In this document: positions 51,787 through 60,299 of the stretch, piece after piece
Numbering within the stretch: position 1 is the stretch's first letter
Layout of the letters: every line of letters starts with the position of its first letter
From: Ruminococcus sp.
GTDB taxonomy: Bacteria; Bacillota; Clostridia; Oscillospirales; Ruminococcaceae
Assembly (NCBI GenBank): GCA_017460665.1
Contig: JAFUAO010000041.1
Coordinates: 174,925-238,924 of the forward strand
Direction of reading: 5' to 3'
Length of the DNA stretch: 64,000 nucleotides
Made by a program: the position numbers and the translations under genes
The notes under the pieces: model-generated
The model's database searches: none
The model's input: only the letters and a program-made list of their open reading frames with translations
Told to the model about the DNA's origin: nothing

Positions 51787-52224
51787 TCAGATGCAGTAAT
51801 CGTTCCCGTTCTTGGAAATGATCTTGTCGATGATGTCCTGAACGGTTATCCCGTCAAGATAGTCGGTAATGGCCTTGTAGAGCCCCTGCCAGACGAAAAG
51901 AGTATCGCACTCGTCAGCTCTCGGGCACTCGATAGGGTCGAATTCAAGGCACGCAACAGGAGCAAGGCTGCCCTCGGTGGCCTTCAGAACGTCGCTGACT
52001 GTCAGATCTGAGGCCTTCACAGCTAAGCTGTAGCCGCCACGGTTGCCACGGTTGGTGCGGAGGATACCTGATTTATTGAGCATTGGAACGATCTGCTCAA
52101 GATACTTTTTGGAAATATTCTGCCGCTCGGCTATGTCCTTGAGGGAGATGAAACCCTCCTCCTGGTGGATAGCCAGATCGGTCAGCATTCGCAGGGCGTA
52201 CCGCCCTTTAGTGGAGATCTTCAT
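51787..52224 (-). CDS. Rrf2 family transcriptional regulator (CymR/IscR-like)
   Basis: A 145-residue Rrf2 winged-helix regulator starting MKISTKGRYALRML, with the recognition helix region SKKYLEQIVPMLNKSGIL and wing RGNRGGYSLA. Three cysteines at 92, 100 and 106 (Cx7Cx5C) could hold an Fe-S cluster as in IscR, unlike CymR. The start at 52224 follows AAAGGAG by six bases; the longer frame is unsupported. Convergence with cysK suggests it controls cysteine or sulfur genes (inference). Confidence 0.9.
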   Translation of the reverse strand: MKISTKGRYALRMLTDLAIHQEEGFISLKDIAERQNISKKYLEQIVPMLNKSGILRTNRGNRGGYSLAVKASDLTVSDVLKATEGSLAPVACLEFDPIECPRADECDTLFVWQGLYKAITDYLDGITVQDIIDKIISKNGNDYCI

Positions 52225-52254
52225 TTTTGCACTCCTTTCCACTTCTATGATCTA

Positions 52255-52283
52255 ATTATACCATGATCGAGGTAGGATTTCAA
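52255..52283 (-). promoter_or_regulatory. promoter of the Rrf2 regulator
   Basis: On the minus strand TTGAAA (52283-52278) and TATAAT (52260-52255), 17-base spacer. Overlap with the regulator's own operator is likely but not readable. Confidence 0.87.
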
Positions 52284-52405
52284 GTAGGATCTTCACGTTG
52301 ATCCTGACAAGTTTACTATGAATTATCGGTGAAGCTCTTGACGATCTCAACAAAACAGCAAAGCACCGCCGCTGAGAGCGGCTCTCATCACACAAAGGAG
52401 GAAGT

Positions 52406-53317
52406 ATGACCCTACAGCAGCTCCATTACGTCATCGTGATCTCAGAGAAGGGCTCCATGAACAAGGCCGCTGAGACCCTGTATATCGCCCAGCCCTCTCT
52501 GACCAGCGCTGTCAAGGAGCTGGAAAAGGAGATCGGGATCACTATCTTCAATCGCAGCGGCCGGGGAGTCACCCTCACCGCCGACGGGGAGGAGTTCCTG
52601 ACCTATGCAAGGCAGGTCCTCCAGCAGTACGACGCCCTGAAGGAGAAGTACACCGGGGGAAATATCCGGAAGAAGTTCGGCGTTTCCGCCCAGCATTACT
52701 CCTTTGCGGTGGAGGCCTTCGTGAATATGGTGAAGCAGTACGGCACGGCGGACTACGATCTGGCGATCCGTGAGACCAAGACCGCCGAGGTCATCGACGA
52801 CGTGAAGAACATGAAGAGCGAGATCGGCGTGCTCTACCTCAGCGATTTCAACCGCCAGATAATGACCAAGCTCTTCCACGCCGATCATTTGGAGTTCCAC
52901 AGCCTGATAAAGTGCCGGCCCTGCGTGTATCTGTGGAAGGACCACCCCCTTGCCGGAAGGGAGTCGGTGTCGATCGGCGAGCTGGCAGACTACCCCTGCC
53001 TGACCTTCGAGCAGGGCGACAAGAGCTCCTTCTACTACGCAGAGGAGATCTTCAGCACCGGAGAACTCTCACGGGTGATCAGGGCCTGTGACCGCTCCAC
53101 TATGCTCAACCTTATGAAGGGGCTGAACGGGTATACGTTCTGCTCAGGGATCATCTGCGGCGAGCTCAACGGCCCGGAGTACAGGGCGCTGCCCATAGAG
53201 GGGGAGAGCGAGCTCATGGAGATCGGCTATATCACGCTGAAAAACGCTGTTCCCACGGAGCTGGGGAGGGCGTATGTGGAGAAGCTGAAGGAGAGCCTTT
53301 CCGCAGCAGACCAGTAA
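52406..53317 (+). CDS. LysR family transcriptional regulator
   Basis: A 303-residue LysR-type regulator. The N-terminal winged helix has the standard pattern HYVIVISEKGSMNKAAETLYIAQPSLTSAVKELEKEIG. A periplasmic-binding-like effector domain follows (about 90-300). It is divergent from rrf2 and upstream of aroC but with its own terminator. The targets are unknown; control of cysteine genes is possible from location. AAAGGAGGAAG precedes the ATG. Confidence 0.93.
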   Translation: MTLQQLHYVIVISEKGSMNKAAETLYIAQPSLTSAVKELEKEIGITIFNRSGRGVTLTADGEEFLTYARQVLQQYDALKEKYTGGNIRKKFGVSAQHYSFAVEAFVNMVKQYGTADYDLAIRETKTAEVIDDVKNMKSEIGVLYLSDFNRQIMTKLFHADHLEFHSLIKCRPCVYLWKDHPLAGRESVSIGELADYPCLTFEQGDKSSFYYAEEIFSTGELSRVIRACDRSTMLNLMKGLNGYTFCSGIICGELNGPEYRALPIEGESELMEIGYITLKNAVPTELGRAYVEKLKESLSAADQ

Positions 53318-53320
53318 CAC

Positions 53321-53353
53321 AGAGCGGCACAGAGAGTGCCGCTCTTGCTTTTT
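53321..53353 (+). terminator. terminator of the LysR gene
   Basis: AGAGCGGCAC and GTGCCGCTCT form a 10-bp stem with an AGAGA loop, followed by TGCTTTTTGC. Confidence 0.88.
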
Positions 53354-53382
53354 GCTTTGCATAGCAAAGGGATAGATTTTTG

Positions 53383-53411
53383 TTGACATATGGCCCCGGC
53401 TGTGGTAAAAT
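53383..53411 (+). promoter_or_regulatory. promoter of the aroC-DAHP synthase unit
   Basis: TTGACA at 53383-53388 and TAAAAT at 53406-53411, 17-base spacer. Confidence 0.88.
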
Positions 53412-53465
53412 AATAATGTTAGACAGTTATAATAAGGCAGAGATCTTAGATCAGGAGATGATCCT

Positions 53466-54557
53466 ATGAAGAATACTTTCGGCGAAAGCGTTGCCCTGAC
53501 GATCTTCGGCGAGAGCCACGGTACCGCTATCGGAGCGGTCCTTGACGGCCTTGCACCGGGTATACCGGTGGACGAGGACTTCATCGCACGGCAGATGGAT
53601 CTCAGGCGCTCGGTGGGAGCTCTATCTACAGCCCGCCGTGAGCCCGATACAGTGAAGCTGGTGAGCGGCGTATTCCAGGGAAAAACTACAGGAACGCCCA
53701 TTACCTTCCTCATCGAAAATCAGGACACTCGCAGCCGTGATTACGGTGAGCTGGCATACAAGGCCCGCCCCGGACACGCTGACTATACAGCCTCGGTGAA
53801 GTACCGGGGCGCTCAGGATTACCGTGGAGGAGGACACTTTTCCGGCAGGATCACCGCCGGTATCGTGGCCGCCGGCGGTATCCTTATCCCGGCTCTCAAG
53901 GCCAAGGGGATCTCGGTGGGGACCCATATCCTCCGCTGCGGAGGAGTCTCGGACAGGCCCTTCGGAGACCTTTCGGCCGACCTTGAAAAGCTGGACGGGC
54001 TGGAGTTCGCCGTGCTGGACGACTCAAAAAAGGACGCCATGACCCAGGCTATCACTGAGGCCAAAAACGACGGCGACAGCGTCGGGGGAGTCCTGGAAAC
54101 GGCCATTACCGGCTTCCCGGCAGGCGTCGGCGAGCCTTGGTTCGACACGCTGGAGGGAGTCCTCTCCCATGCGCTTTTCAGCATCCCGGCTGTTAAGGGT
54201 GTGGAGTTCGGCGCAGGCTTCGGCTTTGCCGACATGAGGGGCAGTCAGTCCAATGATCCCTTCCGCTCATCGGAGAACGGACCGGTGACTCTGACCAATA
54301 ACTGCGGCGGTATCCTAGGCGGCATCTCCAACGGTATGCCGATCGTTTTCCGCTGTGCAGTTAAGCCCACGCCCTCTATCTATAAGGAGCAGCAGACCGT
54401 TGACCTTAATACCGGCGAGGACACCGACCTCCAGATCAAGGGCCGCCACGATCCGGCCATTGTCCACCGGGCAAGAGTGGTCTGCGACAGTATCGCTGCA
54501 CTGGTGCTCTGCGACCAGCTTGCGGTGCATTTCGGTACGGACTGGTTAGGTCTGTAA
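53466..54557 (+). CDS. aroC: chorismate synthase
   Basis: AroC makes chorismate from EPSP with reduced FMN. It starts FGESVALTIFGESHGTAIGAVL, the family signature, with RGGGHFSGRITA and GGISNGMPIVFRCAVKPTPS also intact. The 363 residues are typical. RBS AGGAGATG. The DAHP synthase gene follows after 24 bases, so the first and last shikimate steps are in one unit. Confidence 0.96.
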   Translation: MKNTFGESVALTIFGESHGTAIGAVLDGLAPGIPVDEDFIARQMDLRRSVGALSTARREPDTVKLVSGVFQGKTTGTPITFLIENQDTRSRDYGELAYKARPGHADYTASVKYRGAQDYRGGGHFSGRITAGIVAAGGILIPALKAKGISVGTHILRCGGVSDRPFGDLSADLEKLDGLEFAVLDDSKKDAMTQAITEAKNDGDSVGGVLETAITGFPAGVGEPWFDTLEGVLSHALFSIPAVKGVEFGAGFGFADMRGSQSNDPFRSSENGPVTLTNNCGGILGGISNGMPIVFRCAVKPTPSIYKEQQTVDLNTGEDTDLQIKGRHDPAIVHRARVVCDSIAALVLCDQLAVHFGTDWLGL

Positions 54558-54581
54558 GTTTTCAAAAAGGAGTTTTTTTCT

Positions 54582-55610
54582 ATGTCAATGAATATCATCA
54601 GGGAGCTTCCTCACCCCAGCGAGATCAAGGCAGCTCACCCTCTTTCACAGCAGCTCATCGACCGCAAGGCCGCCAACGATGATGAGGTCCGCAGGATCTT
54701 CACTGGGGAGTCGGATAAGTTCCTCCTGATCATCGGGCCCTGCTCTGCTGACAGCGAGGAGCCTGTTCTGGATTATATAACCCGCCTTCGGGAGCTCCAA
54801 GAGAAGGTCAAGGATAAGATCTTCATCATTCCCAGGATCTATACCGGAAAGCCCCGTACTACCGGCGACGGCTACAAGGGTATGCTCCACCAGCCCGATC
54901 CTACGGGGATCCCTGACCTGAAAAGCGGTATCATCGCCGTTAGGAACCTGCATATGCGTGCCTTAGAGGAGACCGGCTTCAGCGCTGCGGACGAGATGCT
55001 CTACCCAGAAAATTACAGCTATCTGGACGACCTGCTGTCCTATATCGCTATCGGAGCAAGGTCTGTTGAGAACCAGCAGCACCGCCTCGTTTCCAGCGGA
55101 GTCTCGATCCCTGTGGGTATGAAGAACCCCACCGGCGGAGATCTCTCCGTAATGATGAACTCTATCACGGCTGCCCAGCACCGCCACGCCTTCATCTACA
55201 GAGGCTGTGAGGTAAAGAGCGACGGCAACCCCTTTGCACACGCTATCCTCCGTGGCTACGTTAACGACAGGGGACAGTCCTTCCCCAACTACCACTTCGA
55301 GGACCTGTACCGCTTGGCTCAGGTCTACGCCGAGAAGGACCTGAAGAACCCGGCTGTGATCGTGGACACTAATCATTCCAACTCCGGAAAGCAGTTCCTT
55401 GAGCAGATCCGCATCGCCAAGGAGATCCTCCACAGTATGCGCCACAGCGAGGACATCAAGAATCTGGTGAAGGGCCTGATGATCGAGAGCTACATCGAGG
55501 ACGGCTCCCAGAAGATCGGCGAGAACATCTACGGCAAGTCGATCACCGATCCCTGCCTTGGCTGGGAGAAGAGCGAGCGGCTGGTGCTTGACATCGCAGA
55601 TCAGCTATAA
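54582..55610 (+). CDS. 3-deoxy-7-phosphoheptulonate synthase (AroG/F type)
   Basis: DAHP synthase condenses PEP and erythrose 4-phosphate, the first step of the shikimate pathway. It has LLIIGPCSADSEEP, RIYTGKPRTTGDGYKGML and IVDTNHSNSGKQ as catalytic and metal blocks, characteristic of the class I alpha (AroG/F/H) family. The 342 residues match. It is terminated by a strong hairpin. Confidence 0.95.
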   Translation: MSMNIIRELPHPSEIKAAHPLSQQLIDRKAANDDEVRRIFTGESDKFLLIIGPCSADSEEPVLDYITRLRELQEKVKDKIFIIPRIYTGKPRTTGDGYKGMLHQPDPTGIPDLKSGIIAVRNLHMRALEETGFSAADEMLYPENYSYLDDLLSYIAIGARSVENQQHRLVSSGVSIPVGMKNPTGGDLSVMMNSITAAQHRHAFIYRGCEVKSDGNPFAHAILRGYVNDRGQSFPNYHFEDLYRLAQVYAEKDLKNPAVIVDTNHSNSGKQFLEQIRIAKEILHSMRHSEDIKNLVKGLMIESYIEDGSQKIGENIYGKSITDPCLGWEKSERLVLDIADQL

Positions 55611-55616
55611 AACGGT

Positions 55617-55644
55617 AAAGCCTCCCATTTTCGGGAGGCTTTTT
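55617..55644 (+). terminator. terminator of the DAHP synthase gene
   Basis: AAAGCCTCCC and GGGAGGCTTT form a 10-bp stem with an ATTTTC loop, with T following. Confidence 0.93.
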
Positions 55645-55659
55645 GGAACGGAGGCTAAA

Positions 55660-55716
55660 ATGAGGATAAGAGAGTTCTGCGAAAAGGATCTTGAGCAGAT
55701 CGGGATCCGCCGCTGA
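55660..55716 (+). pseudogene. possible N-terminal fragment of a GNAT gene
   Basis: An 18-codon frame MRIREFCEKDLEQIGIRR follows GGAGGC by five bases. The start looks like the N-terminus of many GNAT acetyltransferases (M-x-IRxF-x-x-xDLEQI), but the frame stops and is followed directly by the gapA terminator. It may be a decayed gene with only its translation start left. Confidence 0.4.
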
Positions 55717-55736
55717 CCTCCTAAACCTGATACAAC

Positions 55737-55765
55737 AAAAAAGACGCCCCATACGGAGCGTCTTT
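55737..55765 (-). terminator. terminator of gapA
   Basis: AAAGACGC and GCGTCTTT pair around a 10-base loop; on the minus strand it is followed by six T, and it is also usable on the plus strand. Confidence 0.9.
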
Positions 55766-55783
55766 TCTTATCGCTTTTGGTAA

Positions 55784-56821
55784 TTAGCCAAGCTCTGCGA
55801 AGTACTTGATAGTTCTTACCATCTGAGATGTGTAAGAATTCTCGTTGTCGTACCAAGAAACAACCTGTACCTCATAGAGGCCATCGCCGATCTCAGCTAC
55901 CATTGTCTGAGTAGCATCGAAGAGAGAACCGTACTTCATGCCGATAACGTCAGAAGAAACGATAGGATCCTCGTTGTAGCCGTAGGACTCAGAAGCAGCA
56001 GCCTTCATAGCAGCGTTGATGCCTTCCTTAGTAACGTTCTCGCCCTTAACAACAGCAGTAAGGATAGTTGTTGAACCGGTGGGAACGGGAACTCTCTGAG
56101 CAGAGCCGATGAGCTTGCCGTTGAGCTCAGGGATAACAAGGCCGATAGCCTTAGCAGCACCTGTTGAGTTAGGAACGATGTTAGCAGCGCCGGCACGAGC
56201 TCTTCTCAGGTCGCCCTTTCTGTGAGGACCGTCGAGGATCATCTGGTCGCCTGTGTAAGCATGGATAGTGCTCATGATACCGCTCTGGATAGGAGCATAG
56301 TCATTGAGAGCCTTAGCCATAGGAGCGAGGCAGTTTGTTGTGCAGGAAGCAGCAGAGATGATCTTGTCATCTGTTGTGAGGGTCTTCTCATTTACGCTGT
56401 AAACGATAGTAGGAAGATCATTGCCTGCGGGAGCAGAGATAACGACCTTCTTAGCGCCGGCATCGATGTGAGCCTGAGACTTGTCCTTTGAGCAGTAGAA
56501 GCCTGTACACTCAAGAACTACGTCAACGCCGATCTCGCCCCAGGGGAGCTCAGCAGCGTTAGCCTTAGCGTAGATCTGGAGAGTCTTGCCGTCAACTGTG
56601 ATAGTACCAGCCTCGTCATCAGCCTCTACAGTGTGAAGGTTCTCGCCGATCTTTCCAGCGTAACCGCCCTGTGCTGTATCGTACTTCAGCAGGTGAGCGA
56701 GCATGGAAGGCTTTGTGAGGTCGTTGATAGCAACAACTTCGTAGCCCTCAGCACCGAACATCTGTCTGAAAGCGAGACGACCGATACGGCCGAAACCGTT
56801 AATAGCAACTTTAACTGACAT
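55784..56821 (-). CDS. gapA: glyceraldehyde-3-phosphate dehydrogenase
   Basis: Glycolytic NAD-dependent GAPDH. The Rossmann motif [16 protein letters not shown] starts the protein, and the catalytic Cys160 lies in [12 protein letters not shown]. The 345 residues are full length. AGGAGGT precedes the ATG. Very biased codon use (GCT, GTA, AAC) indicates high expression. It is a monocistronic unit. Confidence 0.97.
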   Translation of the reverse strand: MSVKVAINGFGRIGRLAFRQMFGAEGYEVVAINDLTKPSMLAHLLKYDTAQGGYAGKIGENLHTVEADDEAGTITVDGKTLQIYAKANAAELPWGEIGVDVVLECTGFYCSKDKSQAHIDAGAKKVVISAPAGNDLPTIVYSVNEKTLTTDDKIISAASCTTNCLAPMAKALNDYAPIQSGIMSTIHAYTGDQMILDGPHRKGDLRRARAGAANIVPNSTGAAKAIGLVIPELNGKLIGSAQRVPVPTGSTTILTAVVKGENVTKEGINAAMKAAASESYGYNEDPIVSSDVIGMKYGSLFDATQTMVAEIGDGLYEVQVVSWYDNENSYTSQMVRTIKYFAELG

Positions 56822-56853
56822 GGGTAAATACCTCCTAATATTTTTATAGTTAC

Positions 56854-56882
56854 ATTATACAACGATCGGAAGAAATTTGCAA
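56854..56882 (-). promoter_or_regulatory. promoter of gapA
   Basis: On the minus strand TTGCAA (56882-56877) and TATAAT (56859-56854), 17-base spacer. Confidence 0.88.
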
Positions 56883-56944
56883 GGGCTTAGATAAAAAAAT
56901 AACAGATTTATCAAATAAAGTGCATTTTGCACAAAATAATATAT

Positions 56945-57130
56945 GGAAAATTGTGTTAAAGTGTCATGAGAGCTGGTCAAGCCGCCGGCTTTGGGAAGGA
57001 TAAATGTAAACGGTCCGTGAACATCAGAGCTCTGACCGCCCGAATAGCACTCCCAAAAAAGCCCTCAAAGCAGGCACAAATAGTCCGATATGGGCTTTTG
57101 TGAACGATCATCATTTTGAACGAAAAGCGT
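56945..57130. other. structured non-coding intergenic region
   Basis: Between the divergent gapA and CYTH promoters lies a GC-richer stretch without a convincing reading frame. Nested complementary segments include AAGCC/GGCTT (near 56980-56992), GGCTTTGGGA with TCCCAAA...AGCC, CGGTC/GACCG and AAAAGCCC/GGGCTTTT; the last, read on the minus strand, is followed by TTTTTTGGG like a terminator. It may encode a small RNA, strand unclear. No match to 6S, SRP, tmRNA or RNase P core motifs was seen. Confidence 0.35.
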
Positions 57131-57142
57131 AGAAAGTTTTTG

Positions 57143-57171
57143 TTGACAATATTCAAAAATTGTTATATAAT
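57143..57171 (+). promoter_or_regulatory. promoter of the CYTH-phoH operon
   Basis: TTGACA at 57143-57148 and TATAAT at 57166-57171, 17-base spacer. A GGGGA/TCCCC hairpin lies in the leader at about 57206-57219. Confidence 0.92.
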
Positions 57172-57237
57172 AGATTAGGAGCGTTTTGGCTCCGTGTAAT
57201 GAAACGGGGATCTTTCCCCATAAATGGAGATGTATCA

Positions 57238-57753
57238 ATGTCCACTGAATTAGAGATCGAACGAAAATTCCTGGTGGAGATGCCTGACCTTGCCCTGCTG
57301 GACGTGCGCCGGAGCGCTCACATCCGTCAGACCTATCTCGAAAACGGTGACGGCGGGTCCCAGAGAAGGGTCCGCATGGTCACCGAGAACGGCACCGTCC
57401 GGTATATCTACACCGAAAAGGTCTTCTACACAGCCGTTACCAGGAAGGAGACCGAGTTCGACATCGGCAGGGAGGAGTATGAGCGCCTTCTTGAACGTCC
57501 CCGTGAGGGCGGCGTGCCTATCGAGAAGGACAGGATCTGCTTCTTTTATAAGGAGCAGCTCTTTGAACTCGACGCCTACCCCTTCTCGGAGGATCTGGCC
57601 ATACTTGAGCTGGAGCTGAGCCGGCCGGATCAGGAGATAGTCTTCCCCCCTGAGATAAAAGTCCTCAGGGAAGTCACCGGCATGGAGGAGTATTCCAATG
57701 CGGCCCTGGCTTTGGCAGGAGCCTTTCCCGATGAGCCGGTAAGCTGCGGATAG
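57238..57753 (+). CDS. CYTH domain (triphosphate tunnel) protein
   Basis: A 171-residue CYTH/TTM-family protein with the N-terminal EIERK motif (Glu6, Glu8, Lys10) and the basic tunnel pattern RRVRMVTENG. Family members hydrolyse inorganic tripolyphosphate or thiamine triphosphate, or make cAMP; the substrate is not clear. The start at 57238 follows ATGGAGATG; an upstream in-frame ATG lies before the promoter's likely transcription start. Confidence 0.87.
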   Translation: MSTELEIERKFLVEMPDLALLDVRRSAHIRQTYLENGDGGSQRRVRMVTENGTVRYIYTEKVFYTAVTRKETEFDIGREEYERLLERPREGGVPIEKDRICFFYKEQLFELDAYPFSEDLAILELELSRPDQEIVFPPEIKVLREVTGMEEYSNAALALAGAFPDEPVSCG

Positions 57754-57777
57754 AAGCGCAGCGGAATGGAGATGTAA

Positions 57778-58749
57778 ATGGCAGAAATTATCGTACCCGT
57801 TGACGATGCAGACCAGCTTTCCGCACTTTTCGGACAGTTCGACGGCAATGTCAGCAAGATCCAGAAACAATTTAATGTAAAGGTGGTCGAGCGTGGAGGT
57901 GCCCTGAAAGTGATCGGCGAGGAGCCCAATATCAGCGGCGCCGCTGTGGCGCTGAAGTCACTTATGGAGCTCTCGGAGCAGGGACAGGCCCTCAGCGAGC
58001 ATACCGTCCGATATGTAGCCTCTATGGTGGCCGACGGAGCAGCCCAGGAGCTGACCGAGCTGGACGGCGACGGAGTCTGTCTTACATCCTCCGGAAAGAT
58101 CGTCCGCCCCAGGACCGTGGGGCAGAAGCGCTATATCGACCAGATCAAGAACAATACGATCGTTCTCGGTATCGGTCCGGCCGGTACCGGTAAGACTTAT
58201 CTTGCGGTGGCAATGGCTGTCAAGGCCTTCCGTGAGCACAAGGTCAAGAAGGTGATCCTTACCCGACCTGCGGTGGAGGCCGGCGAGAAGCTGGGCTTCC
58301 TCCCGGGAGATATGCAGGATAAGGTGGACCCCTACCTAAGGCCCCTGTATGACGCACTGTTCGAGATGTTCGGTGCGGATACCTTCGGGAGGTATATGGA
58401 GAAGGGCATAATCGAGGTGGCGCCGCTGGCATATATGAGGGGAAGGACCTTGGACGAGGCCTTCATAATCCTCGACGAGGCCCAGAACACCACCTCTGAG
58501 CAGATAAAGATGTTCCTTACACGTCTGGGGAACGACAGCCGCATGGTCATCACCGGCGACATCACTCAGATCGACCTGCCGGAGCCGAAAAGATCCGGTC
58601 TGGTGGAGGCCGTGAAGATCCTCAAAGGTATCGAGGATATAGCTATCCACCGCTTCACGGAGAAGGACGTCGTTCGCCACAAGCTGGTACAGGACATAAT
58701 CAAAGCATACGAAAAATTCAACGAAGGGAGAACCCGCAATCATGTCTAA
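57778..58749 (+). CDS. phoH: PhoH family ATPase
   Basis: A PhoH/YbeZ-type ATPase with an N-terminal RNA-binding-like region and the P-loop GPAGTGKT at 133-140. Walker B (FIILDEAQNT) and the MVITGDITQIDLP block are intact. The 323 residues are typical. It overlaps ybeY by 8 bases, the usual partner in rRNA and RNA quality control. Confidence 0.95.
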   Translation: MAEIIVPVDDADQLSALFGQFDGNVSKIQKQFNVKVVERGGALKVIGEEPNISGAAVALKSLMELSEQGQALSEHTVRYVASMVADGAAQELTELDGDGVCLTSSGKIVRPRTVGQKRYIDQIKNNTIVLGIGPAGTGKTYLAVAMAVKAFREHKVKKVILTRPAVEAGEKLGFLPGDMQDKVDPYLRPLYDALFEMFGADTFGRYMEKGIIEVAPLAYMRGRTLDEAFIILDEAQNTTSEQIKMFLTRLGNDSRMVITGDITQIDLPEPKRSGLVEAVKILKGIEDIAIHRFTEKDVVRHKLVQDIIKAYEKFNEGRTRNHV

Positions 58750-59254
58750 GCTCAAAGTATACGTTAAAAATAATCAGTCCGAGGTCAAGGTGCCTGTAGG
58801 TATCAGGCTTCTCATCAGAAGATGCTGTCAGGCTGTGCTTACTACCGAGGAGTTCAGCAGGGACGCTGAGGTGAGCGTATCCTTCGTGAGCAACAACGAG
58901 ATCCGCAACCTCAACAAGATCTACCGCAATAAGGACAGCGTCACCGACGTGCTCTCATTCCCCCTGACAAGCGAGGACGGCACCGTGGAGATCAACCCCG
59001 AGACCGGCGCTGTTCAGCTTGGCGATGTGGTGATCTCGCTGGAGACCGCCGTCAAGCAGGCTCAGAACTACGGCCATTCCCTCGAAAGAGAGATCGGCTT
59101 CCTCACTGTTCATTCCATGCTGCACCTGCTGGGCTACGACCACGAGACCAGCCAGCTCGACCAGAGGATCATGCGTGAGAAGGAGGAGTCTGTGCTGGAG
59201 AAGCTGGGCATCTCCCGTGATGTGACTTTCGTATCTCAGGGAGAGAACGAGTAA
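58742..59254 (+). CDS. ybeY: rRNA maturation endoribonuclease YbeY
   Basis: YbeY is a zinc endoribonuclease in 16S rRNA maturation. The zinc motif H124-x3-H128-x5-H134 (HSMLHLLGYDH) and TDVLSFPL are intact. The 170 residues are typical. It overlaps phoH and shares one base with era; the usual pgpH, dgkA and cdd genes between them are absent. Confidence 0.96.
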   Translation: MSKLKVYVKNNQSEVKVPVGIRLLIRRCCQAVLTTEEFSRDAEVSVSFVSNNEIRNLNKIYRNKDSVTDVLSFPLTSEDGTVEINPETGAVQLGDVVISLETAVKQAQNYGHSLEREIGFLTVHSMLHLLGYDHETSQLDQRIMREKEESVLEKLGISRDVTFVSQGENE

Positions 59255-60147
59255 TGCCGAAAACTGCCTTTGTTACCATAGCCGGAAGGACCAACGCCGG
59301 CAAGTCCTCGCTGCTGAACGCTATCGTGGGCGAGAAGATCGCCTCGGTCAGCAGCAAGCCTCAGACCACCCGTACCCGCATTACCGGGATCCGGAACATC
59401 GGCGATACACAGCTGGTCTTTTTCGATACCCCCGGTCTGCATAAGCCGGTGAACAAGCTCAGCGACCATATGCTGGATACGGTGAAGGAGTCTGTCTCCG
59501 ACATCGACGCTGTTGTGTTCATGGTGGACTGTACACGCAGGCTCGGCCAGCAGGAGGAGGGCCTCCTGAACTCCTTGAAGGAGTCGAACATGCCGGTGAT
59601 ACTGGTTATCAACAAGATCGACCTGCTCCGGAGCAAGGACGAGCTGGCACCGATCATCGCCTCCCTTACATCGAAAATGGACTTTCAGGCAGTGATCCCC
59701 GTCAGCGTTACCGAAAACAACGGTATCGACATAGTTATCGACGAGATCTGCGCTTTGGCGGAGGAGTCGATCCACTATTTCCCGGAGGACATGATCACCG
59801 ACCAGCCGGAAAAGGTACTGGCCGGCGAGATGATCCGTGAGAAGCTGCTGGAGCTCCTCAATGACGAGGTCCCCCACGGGATCGCCGTCGCCGTGGAGGA
59901 GATGAAGGAGCGTGAGGACAAGGACATCCTCGACATCTCCGCTGTGATCTACTGCGAGAGGGAGTCCCATAAGGGCATAGTCATCGGAAAAGGCGGCGCT
60001 ATGCTGAAAAAGGCCTCTACTGCCGCAAGGATCGAGCTGGAGGGGTTCTTCCAGATCAAGGTCAACCTCAAGTGCTGGGTCAAGGTCAAGGAGGACTGGC
60101 GCAACCGTGAGGGACTGATCCGCAGCTTCGGACTTTCAGACAAATGA
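59254..60147 (+). CDS. era: GTPase Era
   Basis: Era binds 16S rRNA and aids 30S assembly. G1 is GRTNAGKSS (Lys17), followed by the family signature KPQTTRTRI, DTPGLH as G3 and NKIDLL as G4. The C-terminal KH domain (GIVIGKGGAMLKK) is complete. The 297 residues are full length. Confidence 0.97.
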   Translation: MPKTAFVTIAGRTNAGKSSLLNAIVGEKIASVSSKPQTTRTRITGIRNIGDTQLVFFDTPGLHKPVNKLSDHMLDTVKESVSDIDAVVFMVDCTRRLGQQEEGLLNSLKESNMPVILVINKIDLLRSKDELAPIIASLTSKMDFQAVIPVSVTENNGIDIVIDEICALAEESIHYFPEDMITDQPEKVLAGEMIREKLLELLNDEVPHGIAVAVEEMKEREDKDILDISAVIYCERESHKGIVIGKGGAMLKKASTAARIELEGFFQIKVNLKCWVKVKEDWRNREGLIRSFGLSDK

Positions 60148-60200
60148 TCCCACACATATAAAGGCTCCTTCCGCAGATAATACCCTTGGAGGTGAGCGGC

Positions 60201-60299
60201 TTGGAGGAGCTTTTATGGAAGATCTTCGCTGCGACCGGCAGGGTAGAGGACTACCTTACCTATGCGGCGAGCAAGGAAAAACAAGATGATAATAACTGA
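60201..60299 (+). CDS. yqzL: YqzL-like small protein
   Basis: A 32-residue reading frame starts at TTG 60201 behind TTGGAGGTGAG: MEELLWKIFAATGRVEDYLT and a polar tail. The pattern matches YqzL, a tiny conserved Firmicutes protein encoded exactly between era and recO. It overlaps recO by 14 bases. Function is unknown. Confidence 0.78.
   Translation: MEELLWKIFAATGRVEDYLTYAASKEKQDDNN

Noticed and set aside
56945-57130. 6S, SRP, tmRNA or RNase P RNA
   Set aside because: The diagnostic cores of these RNAs were not found, so only a generic structured region is reported.
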